A DNA stretch of 64,000 nt, taken from CAZTAO01 sp964611645 (GTDB taxonomy: Bacteria > Armatimonadota > UBA5829). The position numbers were made by a program, and so were the translations under genes. The notes below the pieces were generated by a model, which did no database searches, was not told where the DNA came from, and was given only the letters and a program-made list of their open reading frames with translations. The stretch covers positions 62,001 through 126,000 of the forward strand of contig CAZTAO010000007.1 in NCBI GenBank assembly GCA_964611645.1, given 5' to 3'. Below are positions 1-8,107 of this stretch, one piece after another. The first letter of the stretch is position 1, and each line of letters starts with the position of its first letter.

Positions 1-292
1 CCGGAGACAACTCCTGCCCTCTCCACAACTCCAAAGCCCTTATAAATGCGCCTGCGGGATCGTCCGTTCGCATAATAAGCTTCGCCGAAGTCCGCTCAGG
101 CGCAGTGGAAGACACTATCACGCAGGCCGCATCCGACAGCATCGCCTGCTCGAAGTACTTCTTGCCCTCGGCAAGCACAATGTCTCCCGAACGAGCATCG
201 CTCACAGTGGCAATGCCGGTGATCCGCGTTTGGGCCTCACCCTCCAGGGCAACTCCCAACCGTCTCGCCAGTTCGCCCGCCGTTATTTCCAT
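1..292 (-). CDS. lpxD: UDP-3-O-acylglucosamine N-acyltransferase LpxD, 5' part only
   Basis: This reading frame starts with ATG at 292 on the minus strand and runs off the window edge after 97 codons. The translation has the LpxD N-terminal (LpxD-type uridine-binding) domain pattern: a start like MEITAGELARRLGV, then GIATVSDARSGDIVLAEGKK and DAACVIVSS. LpxD N-acylates UDP-3-O-acylglucosamine in lipid A synthesis in the cytoplasm. The left-handed beta-helix with the catalytic His lies outside the window. The start codon overlaps the stop of the upstream ompH-like gene by 10 bp, which suggests translational coupling. The order bamA-skp-lpxD is the classical outer-membrane cluster and supports the call. 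Confidence 0.85.
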   Translation of the reverse strand, partial: MEITAGELARRLGVALEGEAQTRITGIATVSDARSGDIVLAEGKKYFEQAMLSDAACVIVSSTAPERTSAKLIMRTDDPAGAFIRALELWRGQELSP

Positions 293-1452
293 TTCGTATT
301 GCCGCCAACTCCGGCCAGAGCAGGTCCCTGACCCCACCAGAGTCTGGACCGCATCTCCGCCACAAACATTTGCGTCTCATCGGGGGCAGTGCCCGGGGTA
401 AACACAACTGCCAGTCTCTTCTCCTGAGCAATCCGCCGCACGGCCTTAGCCACATCCTGCAAGATCGCCCCGGAAGCATTCGGTAACGCCACCGCTGACA
501 CGTCTTTGCCGGTTCCAGGCAGTTCAGGGAGCAAAATCGCTTCCCCGTAGTCCATCTGCCTGAATGTCTTCATGTCGATCCCGGTCTTCCTGCCGGCGGT
601 CGAGGCCAACTCCGTGTCGTTGACTATCTCATCTCTGACCTCGGCCACACGCTGCGCAATCTTCCTTGTTCCCTGACGGTCAACAACCGCAAGCGAAGTC
701 TCCGCTCGTTCCAGAGCTTCCTTGCGAACACCCGCCGTCTGCTGATTCACCCTGGCGTCTATCTCAGCAAGCTCAGCATTGTACTGGGCCATAACGCTGT
801 CATACTCCGCCTTGGCAACCTGGTACGACTGCTTCAGGGAGGGCGACTCGAAGCCCGGAATCTTGTTTGCCCGTTCCGCAGCCGCATACTTCGCGTACAG
901 ATTGAGCCGAGGAAACAGGTACTTCACAATGACCCCTCGTCGCTCCACCGCCGCCTGGTCTTCAATCTCCCTGGTCGCCAGACGAATCTCCGAGTTGGCA
1001 ACCTGCTTCAACGTCTTCCAGTTACCTGCGAGCCTGGCTTTCAGAGACTGCTTGAGCCCGTTTTCCCACGGGGTAAGCGACTGCACCGCCGCCCACACAG
1101 TATCCGACTCAAGCTCCTCGCGGGAGACCACCGGGTCTTTCAGGTCTATCCTGACCGGCGGAATCCGCAGCGCGACAGTTCCCCGCCCGGGGGCTGGAGG
1201 CATCCGTCCGACGCTGGCGCTAACCGCCGCGCTCTGACGCACAAAATCGTAGGACGGGTGCAGCGTGACCAATTTGCTCAGGTCTGCATACACGGTCCTC
1301 TCGGGAGTCTGCACGCGCGCGCTCGGCAGCTGAGGCAAAGCCGGTTTCGGCGCGCCGATATATATCAGCGCGCAAGCCACGCTCGCCCCAACCAGTAACA
1401 TCGCAATCAGCGCGTATGCCGCGGACTTCACGGCGTCCTCCCTGTCCCGCAT
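283..1452 (-). CDS. Membrane-anchored OmpH/Skp-like coiled-coil protein
   Basis: The protein has 389 residues, with one N-terminal hydrophobic segment (about residues 8-32) that is a signal anchor or signal peptide. It continues with an OmpH-like opening (YADLSKLVTLHPSYDFV) and a long Ala/Glu/Gln/Arg-rich helical stretch (about 140-290) likely to form a coiled coil. It is more than twice the size of ordinary Skp (about 160 residues). It lies 46 bp downstream of a normal-length ompH gene and overlaps lpxD by 10 bp, so a role in the periplasm or at the outer membrane is inferred. The C-terminal about 100 residues are not recognised. It may be a diverged, enlarged Skp paralogue, and the exact function is unknown. 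Confidence 0.6.
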   Translation of the reverse strand: MRDREDAVKSAAYALIAMLLVGASVACALIYIGAPKPALPQLPSARVQTPERTVYADLSKLVTLHPSYDFVRQSAAVSASVGRMPPAPGRGTVALRIPPVRIDLKDPVVSREELESDTVWAAVQSLTPWENGLKQSLKARLAGNWKTLKQVANSEIRLATREIEDQAAVERRGVIVKYLFPRLNLYAKYAAAERANKIPGFESPSLKQSYQVAKAEYDSVMAQYNAELAEIDARVNQQTAGVRKEALERAETSLAVVDRQGTRKIAQRVAEVRDEIVNDTELASTAGRKTGIDMKTFRQMDYGEAILLPELPGTGKDVSAVALPNASGAILQDVAKAVRRIAQEKRLAVVFTPGTAPDETQMFVAEMRSRLWWGQGPALAGVGGNTKWK

Positions 1453-1498
1453 CCACTCGGGCTAGAATCAATGGCTATCCGGACACCCGGACAAGGAA

Positions 1499-2140
1499 CT
1501 ACTGGATCTTCCTGTCCAGCTTGGATATGACCAACTCGGTAATATCGGTTCCGCCGAACATAACGGCGTCGCTGGCCAACACGCAGGTATAGCCCTTCTC
1601 GGTTGCTACTTTGCCACAAGCTTCCTTGGCATCCGTTCGGAAAAGGCCCATCAGTTCAGTGTATTTGTTGCTGAGTTGAGTCTCGTAGTTCTTCTGCAGG
1701 TTCGCCCCGGTCTCCGTGGACTTCTTCTCCGCCTGCTGCAGATCGGCCAATCGGGTCTTCTGAGCATCCGTGAGCGGATTGGTCTCCTTCAGAGAGGCCA
1801 GTTCCGTGTTCCTCTTGGTCGACTCATCCTCAAGCCCCTTGAGCTTGGCTTTGTCGGCATCAGTGGGTTTCTCTTTGGTCTTAAGTTCGACGAGGTCGGT
1901 GATTTCCTGATCGTTGAGCAGCAAGTTCTGAATCCTGATGCTCAGCTTGGTATCGAGCTGCTTCTTCAGGTCATTGAACTGTTCGTTGTACTGGATCAGT
2001 CTCGGGGACGTGTCCAGCTTGCCAAGATCCACCACGGCAATCTTCACCGGCGCATCAGCCGCCGAGGCGGCCAAGGCCCCCCACATCGCAGCCAGCGCAA
2101 CCAAACACACAGTGAACGCAATACTTCGCGAAAAACGCAT
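1499..2140 (-). CDS. OmpH/Skp family periplasmic chaperone
   Basis: The protein has 213 residues with a clear signal peptide (charged MRFSRS, hydrophobic core, cleavage near ASAADA at about residue 28). The mature part starts with the OmpH pattern KIAVVDLGKLDTSPRL, followed by a long Lys/Glu/Gln-rich helical region (about 55-165) and a C-terminal segment ending in ITELVISKLDRKI, typical of the family. Skp-type chaperones hold unfolded outer-membrane proteins in the periplasm on the way to the BAM complex. It is next to bamA on the same strand, but a strong hairpin at 2344-2373 lies between them, so it probably has its own promoter in the 258 bp upstream. Confidence 0.8.
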   Translation of the reverse strand: MRFSRSIAFTVCLVALAAMWGALAASAADAPVKIAVVDLGKLDTSPRLIQYNEQFNDLKKQLDTKLSIRIQNLLLNDQEITDLVELKTKEKPTDADKAKLKGLEDESTKRNTELASLKETNPLTDAQKTRLADLQQAEKKSTETGANLQKNYETQLSNKYTELMGLFRTDAKEACGKVATEKGYTCVLASDAVMFGGTDITELVISKLDRKIQ

Positions 2141-2339
2141 CTCAACACCTCTCGTCAGTTATCCGGAGACCACCGGGGCTCTCCGCAGCCCATATTACAC
2201 ACGAACTCTACCACCATGGGAGATTCCAGGTACAATAATCCCAATGGTTTTGGACGTGACCAGCTCAGACATATTGCCCCCGGCCCAATCCATATCGACG
2301 AATTTGTGGGTTTTTTCACATTCTTTGCCCGGATACCCC

Positions 2340-2373
2340 AAAAAAGGGAAGCGCTCAAGAGCGCTTCCCTTTG
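2340..2373 (-). terminator. Rho-independent terminator after bamA
   Basis: Perfect 14-bp arms at 2344-2357 and 2360-2373 (GAGCGCTTCCCTTT is the right arm) are separated by AA. Read on the minus strand the hairpin is followed by a run of seven Ts (A-run 2340-2346 on the plus strand, partly in the stem). It lies 25 bp past the bamA stop, so it should end bamA transcription before the first ompH gene. No gene was found in 2141-2398 apart from this site and the presumed skp promoter. Confidence 0.85.
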
Positions 2374-2398
2374 GTCATTCATTGTTTCCGGAGGGCAA

Positions 2399-4228
2399 CT
2401 AGAACGTCTGGCCCATGCTGAAGTGGGTCCTGCCACCCTCGCTACCTATACCGTAGTCCAGCCTGATGTTTCCGATAGGAGTGATAATCCTCATCCCAAG
2501 GCCAACCCCGAGGTTGCCGCGGAATGTATCGCTCTGGGCCAACTCGCCAACCTTGAACTCATCGGATGCGCCCCAGGCATCGCCGTAGTCGGCGAAAAGC
2601 GCGCCCGTGATAGACTGCGCTATGGGGTATCTGAGTTCAACGCTGGCCAGCAGCATTTTCTTGCCCCAGAACCGGTCTTCCCTGTAGCCTCGCAAAGTCT
2701 CGCCGCCACCCACGAAGAACTGCTCGAAGAATGGGAGCGTTCCCGCTGCCACACCACCCCGGACCCGGAATGCCAGGGTCGTGCGCTTGTCCTGCGGGTT
2801 GGTCTTGCGCCCACCTCTGCTGAAGTATCGGCGCAGGTCGAGGTTGTACTTTGTGAACCCACCGTCAAACGGAACCTCCGTGAATGACGTACCGTCGGCG
2901 CTGGGCTCGAACCGCGTCGAGCTGACAGACCCAATCTCAAAGGAGATAGAGTCGTACTTTCCCGATGCGGGATCCAGAGGCAGGTCGCGAGTATCAAGGA
3001 CTCCCCTGACGTTGGCGCTCTTTACATCGCCCTTCTGGACCAGCTTGGCAAGGTCTGCCGTCCCAACCAATAAGCTCGGGTCGGTATCCACGTTCTCAAT
3101 CCTGCCGCCGACAAAGACCGTAAACGCTGTGCCAAGCGGTCGGCTGAACGTGATGTCCGCTCCCTTGTGCCTTTCGCTGTATGTCTGATCGCCGGACAGA
3201 GCGCTGGATCCCAGGAGTCCGGAGCTGAATCGGTAGGTCAGTTTGTTGTACAGGTTCAGCGAGAGGGAGGTATGCTTTCTGTCCATCCACGGCTCGAAGA
3301 ACCCGACTTCGTAGCTCTGTCCGCCGCCGACCCCGCTTGAGGTGCCGCGCTCCCAGAGCACTGTCAGGCCCTGCCCTTTGCCCCTGAAGTTGGTCTCCGA
3401 GAATCGGACCTGCCCAACCAGCTTCTGGGTGCTGCTGTAGCCCAGACCCAACGAAACCTGGCCTGTCTTCTTCTCCACCACAGTCAGGACTATCTTCACC
3501 AACCCCGGCTTATTTCCCGGCAGTATCTGCGGGGCCTTGACATCGTCGAGGATGTCAAGGTTGTATATCTTCAGTATGTCATCTTTGAGAACGCTGGAGT
3601 TGAAGTAGAGTCCCGGCTTAGTTTTCATCTCCCGCAGAAATACCATCTTCAGGGTCTTCTTGTTCCCCTCGATGTCGATGGATTCAACTTTGTGGACCAG
3701 GATGGGGATGGTAAGCACGCCGGTCTTTGGGTCTATGTTCACATCTTCCGTGACGTACCCAATGTAGCCCTGGTCGCCGTAGAATGTCTGAATCAGGCCC
3801 ATATCCGCACTGAGGGTGGCCGCGCTCAACACAGATCCTACCTTGGTCTTCAGCAGGGCAAGAATATTGTCCGGCTTGACCGGATCGCTGCCCTCGATCT
3901 TGATCTCGGTAACCTTGGGGTTTTCCGTAACCTCAAAGGTCACCTTGACTCCACCCGCCACTTCCTCTTTGCGAGCCGTGACAGCGCTGAAATAACCCAT
4001 GTCCATAATGGCAGTCCGGTCGGCTTCCATCGCCACGTCCGTGAAGTCGGCGCCAACTTTCAGCTTTATCGTATTCAAGATGGCATCGGCGTTGATATTC
4101 TGGTTTCCGGTAACGTCTATCTGCATTACTTTGGCGGACTCCTGGCAGAAGGCCATTCCAGACGCCGCCAGCAGAACCAACAGCGCAACCAAGCAGACAA
4201 TCTTCGGTATCAATCGGGGAATCGGCAT
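2399..4228 (-). CDS. bamA: Outer membrane protein assembly factor BamA (Omp85)
   Basis: The protein has 609 residues. A signal peptide (about 1-28, ending GMAFCQ) is followed by three POTRA repeats (about 33-105, 106-185 and 187-260; hallmark strings IDVTGNQNINADAIL and IEGNKKTLKMVFLREMKTKPG). The C-terminal half is a beta-barrel. The Omp85 loop-6 motif is visible as LRGYRED at residues 512-518, and the protein ends in Phe, as expected for BAM substrates. The length is shorter than in Proteobacteria because there are three POTRA domains instead of five. BamA inserts beta-barrel proteins into the outer membrane. Together with lpxD it is the strongest evidence that the host is a diderm. Transcription ends at the hairpin at 2344-2373. 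Confidence 0.92.
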   Translation of the reverse strand: MPIPRLIPKIVCLVALLVLLAASGMAFCQESAKVMQIDVTGNQNINADAILNTIKLKVGADFTDVAMEADRTAIMDMGYFSAVTARKEEVAGGVKVTFEVTENPKVTEIKIEGSDPVKPDNILALLKTKVGSVLSAATLSADMGLIQTFYGDQGYIGYVTEDVNIDPKTGVLTIPILVHKVESIDIEGNKKTLKMVFLREMKTKPGLYFNSSVLKDDILKIYNLDILDDVKAPQILPGNKPGLVKIVLTVVEKKTGQVSLGLGYSSTQKLVGQVRFSETNFRGKGQGLTVLWERGTSSGVGGGQSYEVGFFEPWMDRKHTSLSLNLYNKLTYRFSSGLLGSSALSGDQTYSERHKGADITFSRPLGTAFTVFVGGRIENVDTDPSLLVGTADLAKLVQKGDVKSANVRGVLDTRDLPLDPASGKYDSISFEIGSVSSTRFEPSADGTSFTEVPFDGGFTKYNLDLRRYFSRGGRKTNPQDKRTTLAFRVRGGVAAGTLPFFEQFFVGGGETLRGYREDRFWGKKMLLASVELRYPIAQSITGALFADYGDAWGASDEFKVGELAQSDTFRGNLGVGLGMRIITPIGNIRLDYGIGSEGGRTHFSMGQTF

Positions 4229-4541
4229 AGCTTAGCTCCTCATACTTCACAAGTCCCATGCCAGGCGCAGCCGGCATCTGAGATAAAAACTCATCGAAGA
4301 GACAATGTCGAGAACGAAACGCATTGCAGTGATTATACTACACCCTGTAAGAAGCACACAACACATCACGTCAAGTAACATAGACGATGCTCCCGCAACC
4401 TGATTGCCCATGCCCCTGTGTTTGGGCGTATTTGTCGCTAACCGCTCAACTGCCCGGCAATCCACGCAGGACAATCACGTCCCGTTAGCGAAAAGGACAT
4501 CGGAAATAGAACACCATCTGGCGGAAGTGAGGGTTTGGGTA
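4229..4541. other. Divergent intergenic region between bamA and the 4542 gene
   Basis: These 313 bp separate the divergent starts of bamA (minus) and the unknown lipoprotein gene (plus), so promoters for both must lie here. No convincing -35/-10 pair was found by eye. An in-frame upstream extension of the plus-strand ORF exists, but it lacks a signal peptide at its own start. Confidence 0.4.
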
Positions 4542-5630
4542 ATGAAGAGACTGTGTATTGTCTGGATACTGGCGATTATGGCTGGCTGCGCTGCGGTACA
4601 GGCCGATGTAGTTGGCATAAGTGGGCCGCCTCACGCGACGTGGGGAACAACCATTACCGTGACGGTCTCCGTGGCCAACCCCGGCACGGTGGCGACCGCT
4701 CGCCAGAAGCTGGATATCGCCATGCGACGCGGCAGCCCCAACCGGGCGCGCGCAAACAGCCCGGAAGGCCGAACACCGCGAAGGTCCGCGCCGTGGCAGA
4801 CGCTCAGTTCCATTGAGATCAGACCCATCTGGCAGGGCGCGAGTGTGAATGTGGATTTCCCGGTTGTGCTGCCGGCTGCTCCCGACAAGCTCGGCAACAT
4901 GGATGGAAACTTCGAGATAGCTCTGCTGGAACCTGCCGGCTCTGAACCCACAAAGCCTGCGTGCCCGGCCTACGGTGTTCGCATAGAAACTCGCGATGCG
5001 CAAGGGATGATCGGCGGTGTCTACGTCCCGCGCAACAACGACCTCCGCGCGGCTAACTCGGATCCGGCCCAGCGTCCCATCTGGGAATCAATGGCCTACC
5101 TAACCGGTCTATCCGGAGCCCTCGCCCGCAAACCCATCGGCGCTGACAAGTTTCGTGAGTATTTCACGCAGTATGCCGGGGTCGCCGGTACAGTCTCCAC
5201 CACGCCGGGCGAACGCTCAGGTGGTTCGCTGATGCGCTTGACCCGAGGCGACCTGGCACCGGTAGGCCCCAGGCGAGTAATCCGGATGTGGAACGACGGC
5301 ACAGTAATAGAAAGTCCAATTTCTGCCTGTAAAACTATACTCGCCGGCGGCAGAATGGTCTTCATATTCGCCAAGCCATCCGCTGCGGACTCCGGCACGG
5401 CCAAGTTTGAGATACCGCTGAGGACCGGAGAGTATGTGAAGGCGCTGACGAGAACCACGCTGGCGACCGGGGTAAGCCGGGCGGTCCGCTTCACCACCGC
5501 CAACAGGACCCTCAGCTTCGAATTGCCGTGGGTGACAGGAGAGAATGACGAACTGGGAATGGACAACCTGAGGTCTCCCGAGGCCTACATCACAGTCGAG
5601 TGCATCAGCCCGATACAGACATGGGAGTAG
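4542..5630 (+). CDS. Exported lipoprotein of unknown function
   Basis: The protein has 362 residues when started at ATG 4542, where it opens with MKRLCIVWILAIMAGCAAV. This is a basic n-region, a hydrophobic core and a lipobox-like MAGC, so it is probably lipid-anchored through Cys16. An earlier in-frame ATG at 4404 would bury the signal peptide behind 46 residues and is disfavoured. The next 130 residues look like a beta-sandwich (TWGTTITVTVSVANPG resembles CARDB/Ig-like folds). The rest is not recognised. It is convergent with the BamE-like gene at 5637 (6-bp gap). No function can be assigned. Confidence 0.6.
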   Translation: MKRLCIVWILAIMAGCAAVQADVVGISGPPHATWGTTITVTVSVANPGTVATARQKLDIAMRRGSPNRARANSPEGRTPRRSAPWQTLSSIEIRPIWQGASVNVDFPVVLPAAPDKLGNMDGNFEIALLEPAGSEPTKPACPAYGVRIETRDAQGMIGGVYVPRNNDLRAANSDPAQRPIWESMAYLTGLSGALARKPIGADKFREYFTQYAGVAGTVSTTPGERSGGSLMRLTRGDLAPVGPRRVIRMWNDGTVIESPISACKTILAGGRMVFIFAKPSAADSGTAKFEIPLRTGEYVKALTRTTLATGVSRAVRFTTANRTLSFELPWVTGENDELGMDNLRSPEAYITVECISPIQTWE

Positions 5631-5636
5631 GAGACG

Positions 5637-6053
5637 CTATGTCTGCGTCAAGCCGACACGCTTGATTCTGCCCGACTCGTCGAGTTCGATTACCAGTCGG
5701 TCGGTATCGATGCCGATGGCATCAGGACCGAGGTCATAGTAAAGAATGCCGGAATGATCCAGCGCAGGTTTTCCCAATAGCTTCAACACTTCCTTCCGGC
5801 TCATTCCGATCTTGAGGTGATTCTTGCGCAGGTCATCATACATATGGGCCCGGATGCGAGGATCGCTGCTCTTGTCGTACGATAGCCACAGTTCCCGGTC
5901 AAAGGGTTGCTCGTAATATACGGTGGTACCCCAGTAGACCCACTGACATAAACCCACGACGATGGGCGCAACATACACCAGGGCAGCAGCAACAACAACC
6001 AGCGCAACAACTACGAGGGCTTTCCTTCGCCATCTTGGCTTAACCTGTTCCAT
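5637..6053 (-). CDS. BamE/SmpA-like single-pass membrane protein (copy 1)
   Basis: The protein has 138 residues, with a basic N-terminus and one transmembrane helix (about residues 12-36). The periplasmic part is short and contains the SmpA/OmlA pattern KIGMSRKEVLKLLGKPAL at about 77-94, followed by a predicted beta-sheet ending VIELDESGRIKRVGL. BamE-type domains are small alpha-beta folds found in BAM lipoproteins and in unrelated exported proteins. There is no lipobox, so this copy is anchored by the helix. It is a paralogue of the next gene upstream (6098-6529), with a 44-bp gap between them. The role is unknown, and a link to outer-membrane assembly is only suggested by the nearby bamA. 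Confidence 0.6.
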   Translation of the reverse strand: MEQVKPRWRRKALVVVALVVVAAALVYVAPIVVGLCQWVYWGTTVYYEQPFDRELWLSYDKSSDPRIRAHMYDDLRKNHLKIGMSRKEVLKLLGKPALDHSGILYYDLGPDAIGIDTDRLVIELDESGRIKRVGLTQT

Positions 6054-6097
6054 CGGTGAAGCCTCCTTCGTTCCGGCAGTGGACCATTTTGGGCTTG

Positions 6098-6529
6098 CTA
6101 CGACTGACCTATACCGAAATCGGTCACTCTACCCGACTTGTCGAAGTTTATGTACAGTATGGTGCGATCGACAGGCAGAGGGAATGAGTCCGGACCGAAA
6201 TCGTAGCTGAACCTGTCTGCGTCCTGATATTCCGGTGTGCCAAGCAGCCTTAGCACCTGATCACGAGTCATCCCTGACTTGAGGTAGTTCTGTGTAAGGT
6301 CGGAATACATCCACTTCCGGGTGTGGTCGTTCTTGTAAGGTTTGTAAGCTGCCCAACCTTCCCGGTTGAACGGTATAGAGACAAACTCATGGGCTATTCC
6401 CCAGTATATGAGCCCTGCCAACAGCAAGGCCGCGAGGACAACGAATGCTATCAGTATCTTGCGCCCCGTTGTCTTTTTGTTTCCCGGGACTTCTGCCAAT
6501 TCGGTCATCAGCGGCCATCCTATAGACAC
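6098..6529 (-). CDS. BamE/SmpA-like single-pass membrane protein (copy 2)
   Basis: The protein has 143 residues (or 136 if the in-frame ATG at 6508 is used). One transmembrane helix (about 25-46) precedes the SmpA-like motif KSGMTRDQVLRLLGTPEY and a strand-rich end (ILYINFDKSGRVTDFGIG). It aligns over its full length with the 5637-6053 protein, including the D-x-GPD element in the middle of the soluble domain, so the pair arose by tandem duplication. It is the first gene of this two-gene minus-strand unit and is divergent from the GHL10-like lipoprotein gene at 6661. Confidence 0.6.
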   Translation of the reverse strand: MSIGWPLMTELAEVPGNKKTTGRKILIAFVVLAALLLAGLIYWGIAHEFVSIPFNREGWAAYKPYKNDHTRKWMYSDLTQNYLKSGMTRDQVLRLLGTPEYQDADRFSYDFGPDSFPLPVDRTILYINFDKSGRVTDFGIGQS

Positions 6530-6605
6530 TCTACGGTATCATCATAGCAGTCGCGGGCAAAGCGGTCAACGAGTAGAGCCTGTTGTGCCATTATTGCCGC
6601 TGTCA

Positions 6606-6614
6606 TGATAGAAT
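6606..6614 (+). promoter_or_regulatory. Extended -10 promoter for the 6661 gene
   Basis: TGATAGAAT is an extended -10 (TG, one base, then TAGAAT, 5 of 6 matches to TATAAT). No good -35 is placed 17 bp upstream, as is common for extended -10 promoters. A small hairpin CCCGCC-T-GGCGGG (6628-6640) lies in the leader before the ribosome site AAAGGAAA. Confidence 0.4.
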
Positions 6615-6660
6615 ATCTGCAGCATTCCCGCCTGGCGGGTTCTGAAAGGAAACTATTACC

Positions 6661-7965
6661 ATGAATTATCCATTGGTGGCGCTTTGCGCCGTGGGCATTG
6701 CTCTTATGTGCTTTGGCTGCAAGCCGGATGAAGCGCCTGCCGCCACAAGCTCCGCGCCTCGCGCAGATGGCAAAGTAATACTTAGCGCACCGCTCACCCA
6801 TTCCGACTGGGTCATAAAGGACAACGTGGCCGGTCTGGATGACGGGCTTGCGGGCGTTCGGCATATGCTGGATATGTGCAAGGCTGCCGGGTGGTCTCAG
6901 ATATACTGGCGCTGCCTCGACGCTGGAAGATCCCTCTACCCCAGCAAGCTGATGGACCCTATGGGCCCACCGACCGGTGACAACTACTTCGACCCCAAGC
7001 CTGAGGAAGTGGGCAAGGTAGGGGCGCAGAAGAACGAAGCCATCCTGCAGAAGATGAAAGACCGCTTCCACTACGGCACAATCGACTCCCTTGCCGAGGC
7101 AGTGCGATACGGCCATGAGATTGGGATCGAAGTCCACGCGTGGTTCAGCATAAATGAAGACGACCACGCCTGGGGCTGGCCCAGCAGATACACAGTGGCG
7201 CACCCGGAGCATCGCTGGAAGAGGCGAAGCGGTGAGTTCTACCACAGCCAACTCAGCTTCGCGTACCCTGGAGTCATGAAGTACAAGCTGGCGATAGTCA
7301 AAGAAGTGCTCGACAACTACCAAGTCGACGGCGTCTTCATCGACTGGATCCGCACCGGTGACGTGAGGGATCCTCAGGTCGATGCGAACGGCGTGGCAGA
7401 CTACGGCTACGAGGATATTCTGGTTGAGGGATTCAAGGCCAAGTACAAAGTCGATCCTCTCACCATCCCCAACAACGACATGCGCTGGGTACGCTATCGC
7501 GCCCAGCCGCAGACCGAGTTTATGCGGGGAGTGCGCAAGCTTGCCAACGCCAAACGGCCGAAGCTGCCGGTGGCGGTGCTTGTGCAGCATCCGTGGAGCT
7601 ACCGCGGCGACAATCCAAAGTATGCCGACAACCTCCAGGGGCTCCTTCTGGACGTGGAAACCTGGGCCAAAGACGGCTGGATAGATGCGGCTGTCCCGGC
7701 GGGTTACTATGCCCCAAACAGCGGCGGCACGCAGGAGTTGGCGTACGATTACCTCAAGAAACTGACCGGTGGAAAGATAGATATCTGGATGTACGCTCAG
7801 GTGCCCACTTCGGTGGATGCATTCAAGACGTCGCTGGACAAAGCGCACAAGCTCGGAGCCGGGCACATCCTCTTCTGGGAAGCTGACTACATAGACAACT
7901 TCACCAACAAAGAGGAAATCCAGAAAGCAATGAGCGAGTTCGCAGTGATGCCGGGGAAGAAGTAG
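6661..7965 (+). CDS. GHL10-like (family 10 glycosylhydrolase-like) lipoprotein, copy 1
   Basis: The protein has 434 residues. The lipoprotein signal peptide ends in CFGC, with Cys20 as the likely acylated residue. The body matches the glycosyl-hydrolase-like GHL10 pattern: APLTHSDW near the start, a helix with AVRYGHEIGIEVHAWFSI, then NEDDHAWGWPSRY and YQVDGVFIDWIRTGD, a TIM-barrel type sequence with conserved acids at strand ends. Two close paralogues are at 38057 and 39408. It directly precedes a sugar ABC importer on the same strand, so hydrolysis of an extracellular glycan whose products are imported is a reasonable inference. The substrate is unknown. Confidence 0.7.
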   Translation: MNYPLVALCAVGIALMCFGCKPDEAPAATSSAPRADGKVILSAPLTHSDWVIKDNVAGLDDGLAGVRHMLDMCKAAGWSQIYWRCLDAGRSLYPSKLMDPMGPPTGDNYFDPKPEEVGKVGAQKNEAILQKMKDRFHYGTIDSLAEAVRYGHEIGIEVHAWFSINEDDHAWGWPSRYTVAHPEHRWKRRSGEFYHSQLSFAYPGVMKYKLAIVKEVLDNYQVDGVFIDWIRTGDVRDPQVDANGVADYGYEDILVEGFKAKYKVDPLTIPNNDMRWVRYRAQPQTEFMRGVRKLANAKRPKLPVAVLVQHPWSYRGDNPKYADNLQGLLLDVETWAKDGWIDAAVPAGYYAPNSGGTQELAYDYLKKLTGGKIDIWMYAQVPTSVDAFKTSLDKAHKLGAGHILFWEADYIDNFTNKEEIQKAMSEFAVMPGKK

Positions 7966-7990
7966 GTTAGTCTTCGCTAACAAATCCCCA

Positions 7991-8063
7991 TCACACTGAG
8001 CCTGTCGAAGTGTGCAGTACAGACGCAGGTGCGTGGCGCATCCTTCGACAGGCTCAGGATGAC
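7991..8063. repeat. Inverted repeat with CCTGTCGAAG arms
   Basis: Two imperfect copies of a palindrome face each other: CTGAGCCTGTCGAAG at 7996-8010 and CTTCGACAGGCTCAG at 8043-8057. The element fills most of the 142 bp between the lipoprotein and the ABC solute-binding gene. There is no T-run, so it is not a simple terminator. It resembles REP/BIME-type dispersed palindromes. Confidence 0.7.
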
Positions 8064-8107
8064 GGTGTGTTGGGTGTAGTAAGCTCGGCAACAATCTCGG
8101 AGGGTAG

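Noticed and set aside
1676..2887. 403-codon plus-strand ORF across skp and bamA
   Set aside because: It lies opposite two clear genes (ompH and bamA), crosses the terminator, and has no signal peptide or known motif; it is a shadow of high-GC coding sequence.
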